Notes: a model not told the origin generated them from the sequence alone. A stretch of 64,000 bases of DNA from JAQUBU01 sp036677685 (GCA_036677685.1 JAVBWA010000014.1:1-64000), one strand, 5' to 3'; counted from the first letter of the stretch, positions 10,801 to 19,216 are shown. Program-made: numbers and translations.

Positions 10801-11116
10801 AGCTCATGGTATCGTAAGCGGCTGCGACAACGACATCTTCAGACCGGATGATCTGATTACCCGTGAACAGATGGCAGTAATGATTGCCAGGACAGCCAAA
10901 CTGTCAGCAACAGCAGAAAAGTCTCAGTTCGCTGACAGTGACAGCGTATCGCCATGGGCCAGGGATGCGGTAACTGCTGTTGCCGGGACCGGTATTATGA
11001 AGGGATATCCTGACAATACCTTTCATCCTCGGGACAATACAAGCAGAGCTGAGGCGGTCACGGTTATTATAAATACATTGAACAAGTTAAATGAATTAAA
11101 TGAATCAAATAATTAG
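7811..11116 (+). CDS. SLH-anchored surface protein with two SUOX-like/chitobiase-like modules
   Basis: About 1101 residues. Signal peptide ends near AASAEI (residue ~45). Then SUOX-like domain 1 (YSTINTWPTKKWY), chitobiase-like domain 1, a DUF1533/HID domain, an Ig-like domain (~405-490), SUOX-like domain 2 (YSAVNTWPTKKWYVGKG), chitobiase-like domain 2, a ZU5-like domain (~790-915), and three SLH domains (~930-1095; ITRAEF, ITREQM, SRAEAV motifs). SLH domains bind pyruvylated wall polymers, so the protein is cell-surface anchored. The ATG at 7811 is chosen over the GTG at 7802 because AAAAGGGAG sits about 9 nt upstream. It begins a run of same-strand genes reaching 20752 and probably forms the wall-side receptor of the system. 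Confidence 0.92.
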   Translation: MKSVNRHKRKVADKSIGSLLITVLGLLLLTASFSLLSPQAASAEISVTVSGDGVTNPITFTQNDLNVMEQVYAVYSTINTWPTKKWYAAEGVKLADLLTAAGIKDEAKLITVKSVDGFTKALTRQQLECSRYYYPGLKENHEYFGEIPGSPDGAVPVDTILALKSVEGSNDPTQMNNLNAPLLVMGQRWLTEQTNELYVKKVNEIVVTTAAPAKWADPTATPGEGTVPAGTLITLESAFNDADKVYYTTDGTDPTCQSPMYNWIASRWWSSRGDDVATINKPIELTRSTVIKAITIGPGREDSDIVTFNYEVPLETAPILTADSSNNTVGNDVHVTFSDNTDWREAIREVSVNGLVLEDEQYTKDTPGEIVINSDAFNTAGQYQIVVTALGYTDASVTQNMLSLINLDAPTNNQQFTKGQQVAINGTVEGSLASVNLSITDPDGQVIYGPQAIEVVNGIFETSYTPASNAKTGTYNITLEVLGMTNTINRAFIIKADSSIDPPAGDVVLTITGSGVAKEVKLTLAELQNMQQCQQVYSAVNTWPTKKWYVGKGVELRDLLDLAGMNSYNGLIKLTAADGFTITLTIRELLNETRYYFPNFKNGSDGDGHIPGSSAGAQTVEPIIALLSAEGTSDPAYMNDLNSLLFMLGQRAVTEQTGQLFVKNLSIIEVLSESPSQWDTPEAEPSSGEVPVGTLVKLSNNNMDDDKIHYTLDGSTPTINSPMYNWIASRWWSSRDDVLEIINHPIEIKEDTTIKAITIGPGKTDSDIATFTYKAKKAATNTTEKVKPGQETTVSLGTEATVLIPADALKEAVEVKIDKLADPPAVPTGFKLLGSIYEFSVDGKNSYIFEKSITLTLSFDPEKVGEGDVPAVYYYDQDLGEWVNIGGTVSNNTITVKVDHFTQFTVMAIEKEELEKKVDLIEFTDIAGHWAQKNIEQLAALGAVGGYSDGTFKPDNTITRAEFVTILVKAFKLEKKEGRKFADTAAHWAESYIAAALAHGIVSGCDNDIFRPDDLITREQMAVMIARTAKLSATAEKSQFADSDSVSPWARDAVTAVAGTGIMKGYPDNTFHPRDNTSRAEAVTVIINTLNKLNELNESNN

Positions 11117-11192
11117 CTAGGAGATAGCTTTACTTAAAGTCAATAGTTACAAGGGGGGAATTATTGTTAAAAGGAAATATTTTTGCAGCCTC

Positions 11193-12800
11193 TTGATAGC
11201 TGTACTGGCTTTACTGCTGATTGCTTCAATTAACCTTATAGTACCCCGGAAGGTTTTGGCTGAACCCTCTAAAGCACTTGAAATCTGCGGGGATGGGGTA
11301 AACAAACCCATGATGTTTTCCTTATCCCAACTTCAGGCTATGCCTCAGTATGAACATGTGTATAGCACCATCAATACCTGGCCTACCAAGAAATGGTATG
11401 TGGGTAGAGGGGTTAATTTAAGAGATTTGCTGGATTTGGCGGGAATAAAAGAGGATGCTCGATTATTAATATTTACATCCAGTGATGGCTATGAAGTAAC
11501 GCTTACAGTCAAGGAGTTGTTGAAAGACAAGCGCTATTATTTTCCGCGATTGAAGGAGAATCACTCCAGTGATGGCAGTATTCCCGGCTCTGCAGCAGAA
11601 GCGGTGGAGGTAGAGCCCATCCTTGCTCTGGTGAGTACCGAAGGCAGTGATAACCCGGCTGATATGAACGACATGGATTCCTTGTTGTTGATATGCGGTC
11701 AGCGGGCCGTTGCGGAGCAGACCAACAATATATTTCTGAAGTATATCAGTAAAATTGAGGTGCTCACCGCAGCACCCCAAAAATGGGACAATCCCCGAGC
11801 CAGTATGGAAAATGGCGATGTATTGGCGGGAACCTTGATAGAATTGAGCAATAAACGTAATGATTCCGATAAGATTCATTATACAACTGATGGCAGCACC
11901 CCGACGGTTAACAGTCCGATATTTAACTGGAGCGCAAAACGGTGGTGGAATCAAAGACCGGATAGTTTGGGAAATGTCAATAAACCGATAGAAATAAACC
12001 AGGATACTGTTATTAAAGCCATAACCATTGGCCCCGGCAAGGAAGACAGCGAGGTGGTCACATTTTCCTACCAGATTGGTTCTGCGAATACGGTGGCCCG
12101 GAAGGAACCAGGTGGACCGCCAACCGGAGTTGCTCTCGACCAGAATCAGGTTAGCCTCAAAGTCGGCGGCACCTTTGAGTTGGAGGCCATAGTCGGCCCT
12201 GATAATGCCATAGATAAAAGGGTAATCTGGAGTTCCAGTGATACCCGGGTGGCTACGGTGGACAACCACGGTCTGGTAACGGTTATTGGCCCTGGCACAG
12301 CTGATATTACAGTAAAAACGGTGGTGGGCAATTTTGCCGCAACCTGTACGGTGAAGGTTGACAACGAAAGCAGCCGTGGTCAGGTGGCTCCGCTAAAAAC
12401 TCTGGATTTAACCAGGAATGAGGTACAGGAAGAGACTGTGAGCGAATCGGAAGCAACTGAAGCCAATCAACAGGATGCGGATGAAAACAAGACGGTAACT
12501 ACAGCTTCAGCTACTGTTACTAAAGAAGAGCAATCTCCTGTTGATTCACAAATACCACAAGAAAAACAGCGCTATCTTGCCCCCAAAGATGCTCTGACTA
12601 CCGAGCCGGACACCCCGGATATTCTCTCCCAGCAGGCAGATAGTCTGAATGGACATGTCTTCGAGGTGTCGGTAGAACCTGAAGCGATACAGATGGAAAT
12701 AAACAGCCTGAATAATTTTACGATGGTTATTTTTTTAATTCTGTTTCTATCGGGTGGAGTTAGAAGATATGCGGAATATATAAAGGAGGTCATAAGTTGA
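11193..12800 (+). CDS. SUOX-like/chitobiase-like/Big2 protein with C-terminal membrane anchor
   Basis: Contains a SUOX-like domain (YSTINTWPTKKWYVGRG), a chitobiase-like domain, a bacterial Ig-like Big2 domain (VIWSSSDTRVATVDNHG), a long acidic low-complexity linker, and a C-terminal hydrophobic segment (FTMVIFLILFLSGG) followed by basic residues, a likely membrane anchor next to the ExbB-like gene. Starting at the TTG given here removes the basic part of the signal peptide. The frame is open back to 11121 with no ATG, GTG or TTG, and an ATT codon at 11163 lies just after AAGGGGGGAA; starting there gives I-V-K-R-K-Y before the hydrophobic core, as in its paralogues. The stop overlaps the next start, suggesting translational coupling. 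Confidence 0.88.
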   Translation: MIAVLALLLIASINLIVPRKVLAEPSKALEICGDGVNKPMMFSLSQLQAMPQYEHVYSTINTWPTKKWYVGRGVNLRDLLDLAGIKEDARLLIFTSSDGYEVTLTVKELLKDKRYYFPRLKENHSSDGSIPGSAAEAVEVEPILALVSTEGSDNPADMNDMDSLLLICGQRAVAEQTNNIFLKYISKIEVLTAAPQKWDNPRASMENGDVLAGTLIELSNKRNDSDKIHYTTDGSTPTVNSPIFNWSAKRWWNQRPDSLGNVNKPIEINQDTVIKAITIGPGKEDSEVVTFSYQIGSANTVARKEPGGPPTGVALDQNQVSLKVGGTFELEAIVGPDNAIDKRVIWSSSDTRVATVDNHGLVTVIGPGTADITVKTVVGNFAATCTVKVDNESSRGQVAPLKTLDLTRNEVQEETVSESEATEANQQDADENKTVTTASATVTKEEQSPVDSQIPQEKQRYLAPKDALTTEPDTPDILSQQADSLNGHVFEVSVEPEAIQMEINSLNNFTMVIFLILFLSGGVRRYAEYIKEVIS

Positions 12801-13450
12801 CAGTCTCCATGTTGATGCCTTTAAAAGAAACCATGCATGCTGTTTCGTCGGGCTTGCTGGCACCTACTGTAGCAATATTGCTTCTGTTAGCGGCTTTTAT
12901 GGTAATTGAAACGGGCAGCCTTATGGTGGAAATTATTACCGAAAGGCGTAAAGTGAAAATAAATGTACCAGCGTTGCTGGATGCGTTTCAAAACAAGAAT
13001 TCGGACCAAATTAAGGATGAGATTGCCCAAAGCCGTATGTTTCAGCGGCAAAAACAGGCTCTTTTTAAACTGATACAACACAATAATTTGCCTGCGGCAT
13101 CCCATGAGGCTCTGGCACGTCGGCTGCTGGCAACTGAGGAATTACATTACACCAGGATAACCAACCGGACAGATCTGGTAGCACGTCTGGGGCCTATGCT
13201 GGGATTGATGGCGACTCTTATTCCGCTGGGGCCAGGTTTGATTGCTTTGGGACAGGGTGATACCAAAACCCTGGCTGATTCTTTGCTTACTGCCTTTGAT
13301 GCTACAGTTACCGGTTTGGCGGCTGCGGGTATTGCTTTTGCCATTTCCCGGTTACGGAAAAGGTGGTATGAGGATTACACAAGTTCTCTGGAGGCTTTGA
13401 TGGAAGGTTTATTGGAGGTGTTTGCTCATGAAGAGAGGATTGAGGAATAG
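12797..13450 (+). CDS. MotA/TolQ/ExbB-family proton channel subunit
   Basis: A 217-residue protein with three predicted membrane helices (~15-40, ~130-155, ~165-190) and a cytoplasmic basic loop, as in ExbB/TolQ. The core GPMLGLMATLIPLGPGL and FDATVTGLAAAGIAF are typical of the family. Known relatives form a pentamer that passes protons to drive a periplasmic partner. The TTG start overlaps the preceding stop (TTGA) and follows AAGGAGGT by 7 nt. It precedes and overlaps the DUF2149 gene, its expected partner. No TonB-like protein is visible in the window, so the energised partner is probably one of the neighbouring exported proteins (inference). Confidence 0.9.
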   Translation: MTVSMLMPLKETMHAVSSGLLAPTVAILLLLAAFMVIETGSLMVEIITERRKVKINVPALLDAFQNKNSDQIKDEIAQSRMFQRQKQALFKLIQHNNLPAASHEALARRLLATEELHYTRITNRTDLVARLGPMLGLMATLIPLGPGLIALGQGDTKTLADSLLTAFDATVTGLAAAGIAFAISRLRKRWYEDYTSSLEALMEGLLEVFAHEERIEE

Positions 13451-13745
13451 AAGCAGGCTGAGGGAAAGTGAAGAAGTCAATCCTCTTGAAGGTGCCATCA
13501 ATATAGTAGATGCAATGCTGGTATTTGCCTGCGGGCTAATGCTGGCACTGGTTATTCGCTACGATGTTGATTTAGCCCAGACAAAAGGGCGTGTTAACAT
13601 AACTGCGGGTGAGCAATTAACGCAGGATACGCAAATTAGAAATGATCTTATAGAAACTGCGGGAGAGGGTCAGCTTTACGAAAAGATGGGTACGGTCTAT
13701 AAAGATCCGGCTACAGGGAAACTATTTATGCTGACCGATGAATAA
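13428..13745 (+). CDS. DUF2149 protein, ExbD/TolR-like partner
   Basis: About 105 residues: short basic N-terminus, one membrane helix containing NIVDAMLVFACGLMLALVI, and a small extracytoplasmic tail. The V-D-x-M-L-V-F stretch mirrors the ExbD/TolR helix I-D-V-M-L-V-L, in which the Asp carries the proton. It overlaps the ExbB-like gene by 23 nt, and the ATG at 13428 follows TTGGAGGTG by a normal distance. DUF2149 proteins are known mainly from methanogens and clostridia beside ExbB-like genes. An ExbB-ExbD type motor is a strong inference. Confidence 0.85.
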   Translation: MKRGLRNRSRLRESEEVNPLEGAINIVDAMLVFACGLMLALVIRYDVDLAQTKGRVNITAGEQLTQDTQIRNDLIETAGEGQLYEKMGTVYKDPATGKLFMLTDE

Positions 13746-13856
13746 AGACTTAATTGTAATTAGTCCCCCTGCCTACATTAATAACTTTTTGAAATGGCTA
13801 TATGTAAGGGGGAGGGATTGTATTTGGGGTTGGTATAGTGAAAGGAGACGTTACCG

Positions 13857-15422
13857 ATGCAACTGATTAAAAAGAAATGTATTTGCAGGTTTTTAATTAC
13901 TATCCTTGCTTTACTCTTGCTGCCTGGTTCGTTATGTGTGCCTGGGGTTGCTATGGCTGAACCATCGAATTCGCTTGAAATTTGTGGAGATGGAGTGACA
14001 TCACCTACCACCCTTTCTTTGGCTCAGCTCCAGGCTATGGACCAACACCAGCAGGTCTACAGTGCAATCAATACCTGGCCTACCAAGAAGTGGTATGCGG
14101 GTAAGGGGGTTAAACTGACCCGTCTGCTTGATTTGGCAGGAATAAAGGAAGAAGCTAAGCTAATAAAATTTTCTTCCAGTGATGGCTATACAATTAAGCT
14201 TACGGTTAAAGAGCTGCTAAAAGACAAGCGCTATTATTTCCCTCATTTTAAGGAGAATAGTACCGGCGCTGATGGTGATGGGAATATTCCGGGATCTGTG
14301 GCAGAAAAGCAACTGGTAGAACCCATTGTGGCCCTGGTTAGTGTGGAAGGGAGCCAAAACCCTGATTACATGAACGATTTGAATACAATATTGCTGATGA
14401 TGGGACAACGGGCGGTTACAGAGCAAAACGGTAATCTGTTTATTAAATATCTAAATAAAATTGAAGTGCTTACCAGTGAACCGCAAAAATGGGATAATCC
14501 ACAGGCCAATCCGGATAGTGGAGAGGTGCCGGCGGGAACTATGGTAGCACTGACCAATGAACATATGGATGATGATAAAGTATATTACACCACCGATGGC
14601 AGTACTCCAAATGTGAATAGTCCGATGTATAACTGGATTGCCAAACGGTGGTGGTCGGCAAGGGCCGATGTTCTGGGTGTATATAATCAACCAATAGGAC
14701 CTATCAACCAAAATACAACTATTAAGGCTATAACTATCGGGCCTGGTAAGCTGGACAGTGATGTTGTTACCTTTTCATATACGGTTGCCGGGAATGAACC
14801 CTCAAATCTGAATGAAACTGCCCTGCCAGCAGGTACTGATCCCGGCAAGGAGAACAACAGCGAAATACCGTCTCCGAGGCTTGAAAAACCGGTGGAATCA
14901 ACGGTACAACTCAAGGATATTATAAGTCACTGGGCCGAAGGAAATATCAGCCAAATGGTGGCCTCCGGCATTGTCGGAGGTTATCCGGATGGTAGCTTCA
15001 AACCCGATAACACCATAACCCGAGCTGAATTTGCTACGATGCTGGTTAAGGCGTTTAAGCTGGAAAACAAGGCGGGTAAAAGCTTTGCCGATACTGAACT
15101 ACACTGGGCTGAAGACTATATTGTACAGGCTGCTGCCAGCGGTGCAGTCAGTGGTTTTGATGCTAATACCTTTGCCCCGGACAACCTTATTACTCGTGAG
15201 CAGATGGCAGTAATGATCGCCAGGGCCGCCCAATTGGCTGAGTCAACAGTAGAAGTCCAGTTTGCTGATAACGGAAATATCTCCGGCTGGGCTAAAGATG
15301 CCATGGCTGTTGTTGCCGGAAACGGAATCATGAAAGGATACCCCGACAATACCATCCATCCTCAGGGCAATGCAACCAGAGCTGAGGCGGTTACAGTAAT
15401 TATGAATGCGTTAAATAAGTAA
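13857..15422 (+). CDS. SLH-anchored SUOX-like/chitobiase-like surface protein
   Basis: A 521-residue protein: signal peptide (cleavage near VAMAEP, residue ~32), SUOX-like domain (YSAINTWPTKKWYAGKG; ending MMGQRAVTEQNG), chitobiase-like domain (VYYTTDGSTPNVNSPMYNWI), a short Pro/Ser linker, and three SLH domains (~350-521; ISHWAEGNI, ITRAEF, ITREQM). It is a compact version of the 7811 protein and should sit on the cell wall. The start follows AAAGGAGACGTTACCG. It lies about 110 bp after the DUF2149 gene; that gap holds no obvious terminator, so cotranscription is likely. Confidence 0.92.
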   Translation: MQLIKKKCICRFLITILALLLLPGSLCVPGVAMAEPSNSLEICGDGVTSPTTLSLAQLQAMDQHQQVYSAINTWPTKKWYAGKGVKLTRLLDLAGIKEEAKLIKFSSSDGYTIKLTVKELLKDKRYYFPHFKENSTGADGDGNIPGSVAEKQLVEPIVALVSVEGSQNPDYMNDLNTILLMMGQRAVTEQNGNLFIKYLNKIEVLTSEPQKWDNPQANPDSGEVPAGTMVALTNEHMDDDKVYYTTDGSTPNVNSPMYNWIAKRWWSARADVLGVYNQPIGPINQNTTIKAITIGPGKLDSDVVTFSYTVAGNEPSNLNETALPAGTDPGKENNSEIPSPRLEKPVESTVQLKDIISHWAEGNISQMVASGIVGGYPDGSFKPDNTITRAEFATMLVKAFKLENKAGKSFADTELHWAEDYIVQAAASGAVSGFDANTFAPDNLITREQMAVMIARAAQLAESTVEVQFADNGNISGWAKDAMAVVAGNGIMKGYPDNTIHPQGNATRAEAVTVIMNALNK

Positions 15423-15491
15423 TTAAGAAACGATCGAGCAAGACGAATACCGCAAGCTATATTGCCTTATGCAATCGGAAGGGGAAACGAA

Positions 15492-16385
15492 ATGAAACCA
15501 GGAAAACTATATCGTGGTCGCTTAATTCCGGGGATGTTTCTCATCTGCTTACTTCTTTTTACGTATGGTTGTAACGGCAGGGGGGATGTCTCCTCGGAAT
15601 CGGACAGCAGCCTGGTGAGGGAAGAGAGCATTGTTGTTTCAGGTAATGGCGTTAGTCAGGAAACCCGCATGTCCTTGAAGGAGATGCGGGAATTGCCTAA
15701 TGCCAGGTTTGAGCATATATATTCAATTATTAACAACTGGCCGGCCAAAAAAGAGCTTGTGGCTCGCGGAATAAAATTGGCTGCGGTGCTGGATGCAGCT
15801 GGCATAAGTGATGAAGCGAAATGTATTACTGTCAAGGGTGAAGACGGATATGAATGGTCATTCACGCGGGAACAGCTGTTGGAAACTAATAGATTCTATT
15901 TTCCAGGTGTTGTTGAGGGGGATTCGAGCAATGCTGAACTGGTCGAGCCAATAATTGCTTATGAATACATGGAAAGCACTAACCAGCTAAGTGAGGCCCG
16001 AACTGACAGTTTATGCCTGGTTATGCCCCAGGCAAACGTTAATGAGCAGACATATCATACTTTTGTGAAGGGTATCAAAGAGATTGTTGTAACCCGGGAT
16101 GACCCTGGAAAATGGGAAATAGCCAGCGTTTTTCCCCGGGCAGGAGACATTGCCCGGGGTGATACGGTCAAATTACAGCATAAAGAAATAGGAAAGGTAA
16201 AAATGTACTATACCCTGGATGGATCTATACCGACCGAAAATTGTAAGCTCTATAATCCCAGTACTTATCAGCTGGAATTAAACAAGCCTATAGTTATCGA
16301 CCGGAATACCACTATCAAGGTTCTGGTCAAGGGCTTTGGCAAATATGATAGTGATATTTCCGAATATCATTTTCGAATCAGATAA
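15492..16385 (+). CDS. SUOX-like/chitobiase-like lipoprotein
   Basis: About 297 residues. A lipoprotein signal (LLLFTYGC, Cys near residue 27) is followed by a divergent SUOX-like domain (YSIINNWPAKKELVARG) and a chitobiase-like domain (MYYTLDGSIPTENCKLYNP). This is a membrane-tethered member of the family, matching the lipoprotein that follows. The ATG at 15492 follows AAGGGGAAACGA; the longer frame upstream would spoil the signal peptide. Likely in the same transcript as its neighbours. Confidence 0.88.
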   Translation: MKPGKLYRGRLIPGMFLICLLLFTYGCNGRGDVSSESDSSLVREESIVVSGNGVSQETRMSLKEMRELPNARFEHIYSIINNWPAKKELVARGIKLAAVLDAAGISDEAKCITVKGEDGYEWSFTREQLLETNRFYFPGVVEGDSSNAELVEPIIAYEYMESTNQLSEARTDSLCLVMPQANVNEQTYHTFVKGIKEIVVTRDDPGKWEIASVFPRAGDIARGDTVKLQHKEIGKVKMYYTLDGSIPTENCKLYNPSTYQLELNKPIVIDRNTTIKVLVKGFGKYDSDISEYHFRIR

Positions 16386-16414
16386 CGGTTCAGCTATTCG
16401 GGGGAGAGATATTA

Positions 16415-17308
16415 ATGCTTGCAAAAAACGGACAATCCACTATAAACAAAATACTTGCAGTTGCCCTGCTGGGTTTGAGTTTGTGCATGTTGACCGCTTG
16501 TCAACCGCAAAAGCAGGAAAGGAGACAACCTAAGAGTACACCAGGTTTCTTAACTATTACGGGAAATGGTGTACAAAACCAAACCACGTTTAGTCTTACC
16601 GAACTGAAGGAAATGGAGGCAGACCGGGCGGAAGCATGCTACTCTGTCATAAACAACTGGCCGGCTAAAAAATTTGTGGTGGGCAGAGGAGTTGAGATTT
16701 CCCATCTGCTTGAAAAAGCAGGGATCAAAGACGATGCGCAGACTATTATTATCTGGGCTGATGACGGCTATAATGCTGCCTTTACCCGTGATCAGCTGGA
16801 GGAAAAACGTTATTGCTTTCCCAATTTGCTGAAGAAAAGTGAAGAGGGAGCGGAAGAGGTTCCAGCTATTTTAGCCTGGGAGCATCACGAAGGAACTGAT
16901 GATATAAGTAAGGCCAGCAGTGGGAAACTCAAATTGCTTATAGGGCAAAAAGGATTAAATGATGTAGTAGCTCCGGTTTGTGTAAAAGATGTGGTTAGCC
17001 TTGAAGTATTGACTGCTTCTCTGGATCAATGGGACATAATCAAGGCAGAACCGCTACCTGGAAAGGTAAAACCAGGTGCAAAAGTTATCTTAAATCATCC
17101 CGAGCAAGACCTGGTCAAAATATTTTATACCCTGGATGGAAGTACGCCGAATGAAAACAGTTGTGTATATAATCCCAGTACCAGCTACTTTCAGCCGGAA
17201 CTGACCCAAGCAATTGAGGTTAACGAATCCTTGACTATCAAAGCTATTGCCATTGGTTTTGGGAAAAATAACAGCCCGGTTGCAATATTCAACTATGAAG
17301 TGGAGTGA
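16415..17308 (+). CDS. SUOX-like/chitobiase-like lipoprotein
   Basis: A 297-residue protein with a lipoprotein signal (LCMLTAC, Cys at ~30), a SUOX-like domain (CYSVINNWPAKKFVVGRG) and a chitobiase-like domain (IFYTLDGSTPNENSCVYNP). The Cys just before Y-S is not at the position of the molybdenum ligand when aligned by eye on the tryptophan, so it is probably not a cofactor ligand. It is closely related to the 15492 protein and probably a tandem duplicate. GGGGGAGAG precedes the ATG. Confidence 0.88.
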   Translation: MLAKNGQSTINKILAVALLGLSLCMLTACQPQKQERRQPKSTPGFLTITGNGVQNQTTFSLTELKEMEADRAEACYSVINNWPAKKFVVGRGVEISHLLEKAGIKDDAQTIIIWADDGYNAAFTRDQLEEKRYCFPNLLKKSEEGAEEVPAILAWEHHEGTDDISKASSGKLKLLIGQKGLNDVVAPVCVKDVVSLEVLTASLDQWDIIKAEPLPGKVKPGAKVILNHPEQDLVKIFYTLDGSTPNENSCVYNPSTSYFQPELTQAIEVNESLTIKAIAIGFGKNNSPVAIFNYEVE

Positions 17309-17313
17309 TTCAA

Positions 17314-18438
17314 ATGATAGCCAGAAAAATAACATATGTTCTTATGGTATGTTTCCTATTCTGCGTAATTTTGTCCGGCTGTGCCGAGAAACAGATTATC
17401 AGCAGAAAAAGTACCGGTAATCCGGAATATGAAAAACAAAAAATTGTATTTAAAGGGGATATAGAGGAAGGTAAAGAGATTACCGTAGCTCAGATGCGCC
17501 AGCTTCCCCAGAATGAAAAGCAATGCAGTTTTCTGCGGTCTACTGGAGAAACGGAGAAATTCACGGCAGCCGGTCCTTCCTTGGAAGATGTAATGACCGA
17601 GGTGGGTATTGATGTCAAGGAATTTAAGGGAATTGGTTTCGTTGCCAAAGATGGTTATTACTGTCTGGTGACTCCGGAAATAATGGACAACAGAGAAATA
17701 ATCTTAGCTTTAGCAATTGATAAACAATTGGAATTACCGGAAAATTTACGTCCGGCTCGATTATGTATTCTGGATGAATTTGGACCATACTGGGTGCGGA
17801 TGGTGGATGAAATTGTTTTATATAAGGAAATACCTCAAAAAGATATTGCTTCCGTATGGATTTTTGACAACCTGGCTGAAGGAATTGAACCGTATCTTTA
17901 TGAATATTACGGGAGTAAAGATGATGCCATTGAACTGGCTCAAATTCTCTCCCGGTTTGATAATGTGGATAGCAGGGCCTTTTTTACCATGAAGTCGTCT
18001 GATGGTCTTATTAAGAATGAAGCATTAAGTATGGTCGGCAAGCACTATTATATAAAAGTGGCAGGCGAAGGTGCACCAATGAATATCTGTCCTAATATTA
18101 AACTGGGGATGAACGTAAAAGACATTGCCTGGTTTTCTACCAATGCAGATGCAGCTGTGTTTCCCGAAGAAATGGCTGAACTTATCGGCGAAAAAGAGAT
18201 TAACGGGATAAAGGGTATAGTTTTGGCGGACATGCTGGAGGAAGTACAATTGCGTAATATGGAAGAAAAGCAGTTTGAAGTTATGGGAATTGACGGGGAT
18301 ATTGTAAGGGTAAGCGGAAAAGACTTATCCCAGGGCTTGGTGGCAATAGAAGATGATGGCGTTTGCCGGGTGGTTTGGCAAGACGGAACAGAATTACAAG
18401 CAGTGGATAATTTATTACGCGTCCGGTCCATAGAATAA
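17314..18438 (+). CDS. Lipoprotein with two divergent SUOX-like domains
   Basis: About 374 residues with a lipobox (VILSGC, Cys ~20). Residues ~40-185 keep the outline of the local SUOX-like domain (ISL/ITVAQM-R-Q-L-P start, AKDGYYCLVTPE, WVRMVDEIVLYKE end) but lack the Y-S-x-I-N-x-W-P signature. Residues ~195-374 look like a second, more degenerate copy. The ATG at 17314 follows TGGAG. No catalytic residues are recognised. It sits between the typical lipoproteins and the flavin/Fe-S genes, so it may be an adaptor between the two groups; that is speculation. Confidence 0.8.
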   Translation: MIARKITYVLMVCFLFCVILSGCAEKQIISRKSTGNPEYEKQKIVFKGDIEEGKEITVAQMRQLPQNEKQCSFLRSTGETEKFTAAGPSLEDVMTEVGIDVKEFKGIGFVAKDGYYCLVTPEIMDNREIILALAIDKQLELPENLRPARLCILDEFGPYWVRMVDEIVLYKEIPQKDIASVWIFDNLAEGIEPYLYEYYGSKDDAIELAQILSRFDNVDSRAFFTMKSSDGLIKNEALSMVGKHYYIKVAGEGAPMNICPNIKLGMNVKDIAWFSTNADAAVFPEEMAELIGEKEINGIKGIVLADMLEEVQLRNMEEKQFEVMGIDGDIVRVSGKDLSQGLVAIEDDGVCRVVWQDGTELQAVDNLLRVRSIE

Positions 18439-18488
18439 AAAGTGTTTTATGCATACGGGATGTATTTATCAGGATAGGGGAAGAAATC

Positions 18489-19103
18489 ATGCGTAAACAG
18501 GTTATAACAGGTACAGTTTTACTTGCTGTTATTATATGCTTTTTCGGAGCAGCAGGAAGTTCCGGGGAGAAACCTATGAACAAACAACAGCTCACGGTTT
18601 TAAACGAAATACTTTCTCCTACAGTAACTGATAAGCAGATTAAAACGCTTGAGATTCAGGAGGAGATAGCACAGAAGTTTCCAGCAGTTGATAAGATGTT
18701 TAAAGTAGAGGTTGGGGAAGAAACAAGTTATGTATTCATAGTAAGCCCGGTTGGTTACCGGGCACCAATTAATACTATGGTAGTAATAGATGCTGAAAAA
18801 AACGAGATTGCAGGAATTAAGGTTATGCAGCAGGACGAAACACCGGGTTGGGGAGAGTGGTTGACCGAGACATGGTTTAGTGACCGGTTTAAGGGAAAAA
18901 GCGTAAATAGATATTTACAACGGGCTATTCTGGAAGCTGAAGAGGATAATGAAATTGTCCAGATTACCAGTGCTACAGTTTCTACCCAGGCCATATTAAA
19001 CGGTGTCAATTCAGTCATGGGTATTTATCGTGAAGTGGTTTTGGGAGAAGAAGCCGAACCGGTTCCGCTGAAAATTGAAGAGTTTATAACTGAAAGCGAA
19101 TAA
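18489..19103 (+). CDS. Exported FMN-binding-domain protein (RnfG/NqrC-like)
   Basis: A 204-residue protein with an N-terminal membrane/signal segment (residues ~5-25) and an FMN_bind domain. The stretch ITSATVSTQAILNGVNSVM matches the flavin-attachment motif of RnfG/NqrC, in which a Thr is esterified to FMN; a Thr in SATVST is the candidate. The upstream QQDETPGWGEW block is also typical of RnfG. Attachment needs ApbE, which is not in this window. Together with the NapH-type protein at 19761 it suggests electron transfer to the outside of the membrane. AGGGGAAG precedes the ATG. Confidence 0.87.
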   Translation: MRKQVITGTVLLAVIICFFGAAGSSGEKPMNKQQLTVLNEILSPTVTDKQIKTLEIQEEIAQKFPAVDKMFKVEVGEETSYVFIVSPVGYRAPINTMVVIDAEKNEIAGIKVMQQDETPGWGEWLTETWFSDRFKGKSVNRYLQRAILEAEEDNEIVQITSATVSTQAILNGVNSVMGIYREVVLGEEAEPVPLKIEEFITESE

Positions 19104-19216
19104 GTATTTTCTTTATTGGCAGGAGACATGGAGTGTACTTAATTGTAGGTAATTATCTAAAAACCAAGAATAACACCCAAGAAATTAAGCGGGCTATACG
19201 TAAAGGGAGGATACCG

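Noticed and set aside
11466..12269. Minus-strand frame of 267 codons inside the 11193 gene
   Set aside because: Opposite the SUOX-like and chitobiase-like domains; shadow frame.
12797..13745. Flagellar MotA/MotB
   Set aside because: The partner is DUF2149 with an ExbD-like helix and has no OmpA-type peptidoglycan-binding domain, and no flagellar genes are nearby.
16336..16533. Plus-strand frame overlapping the 16415 lipoprotein start
   Set aside because: It overlaps two better-supported genes in another frame and has no ribosome site.
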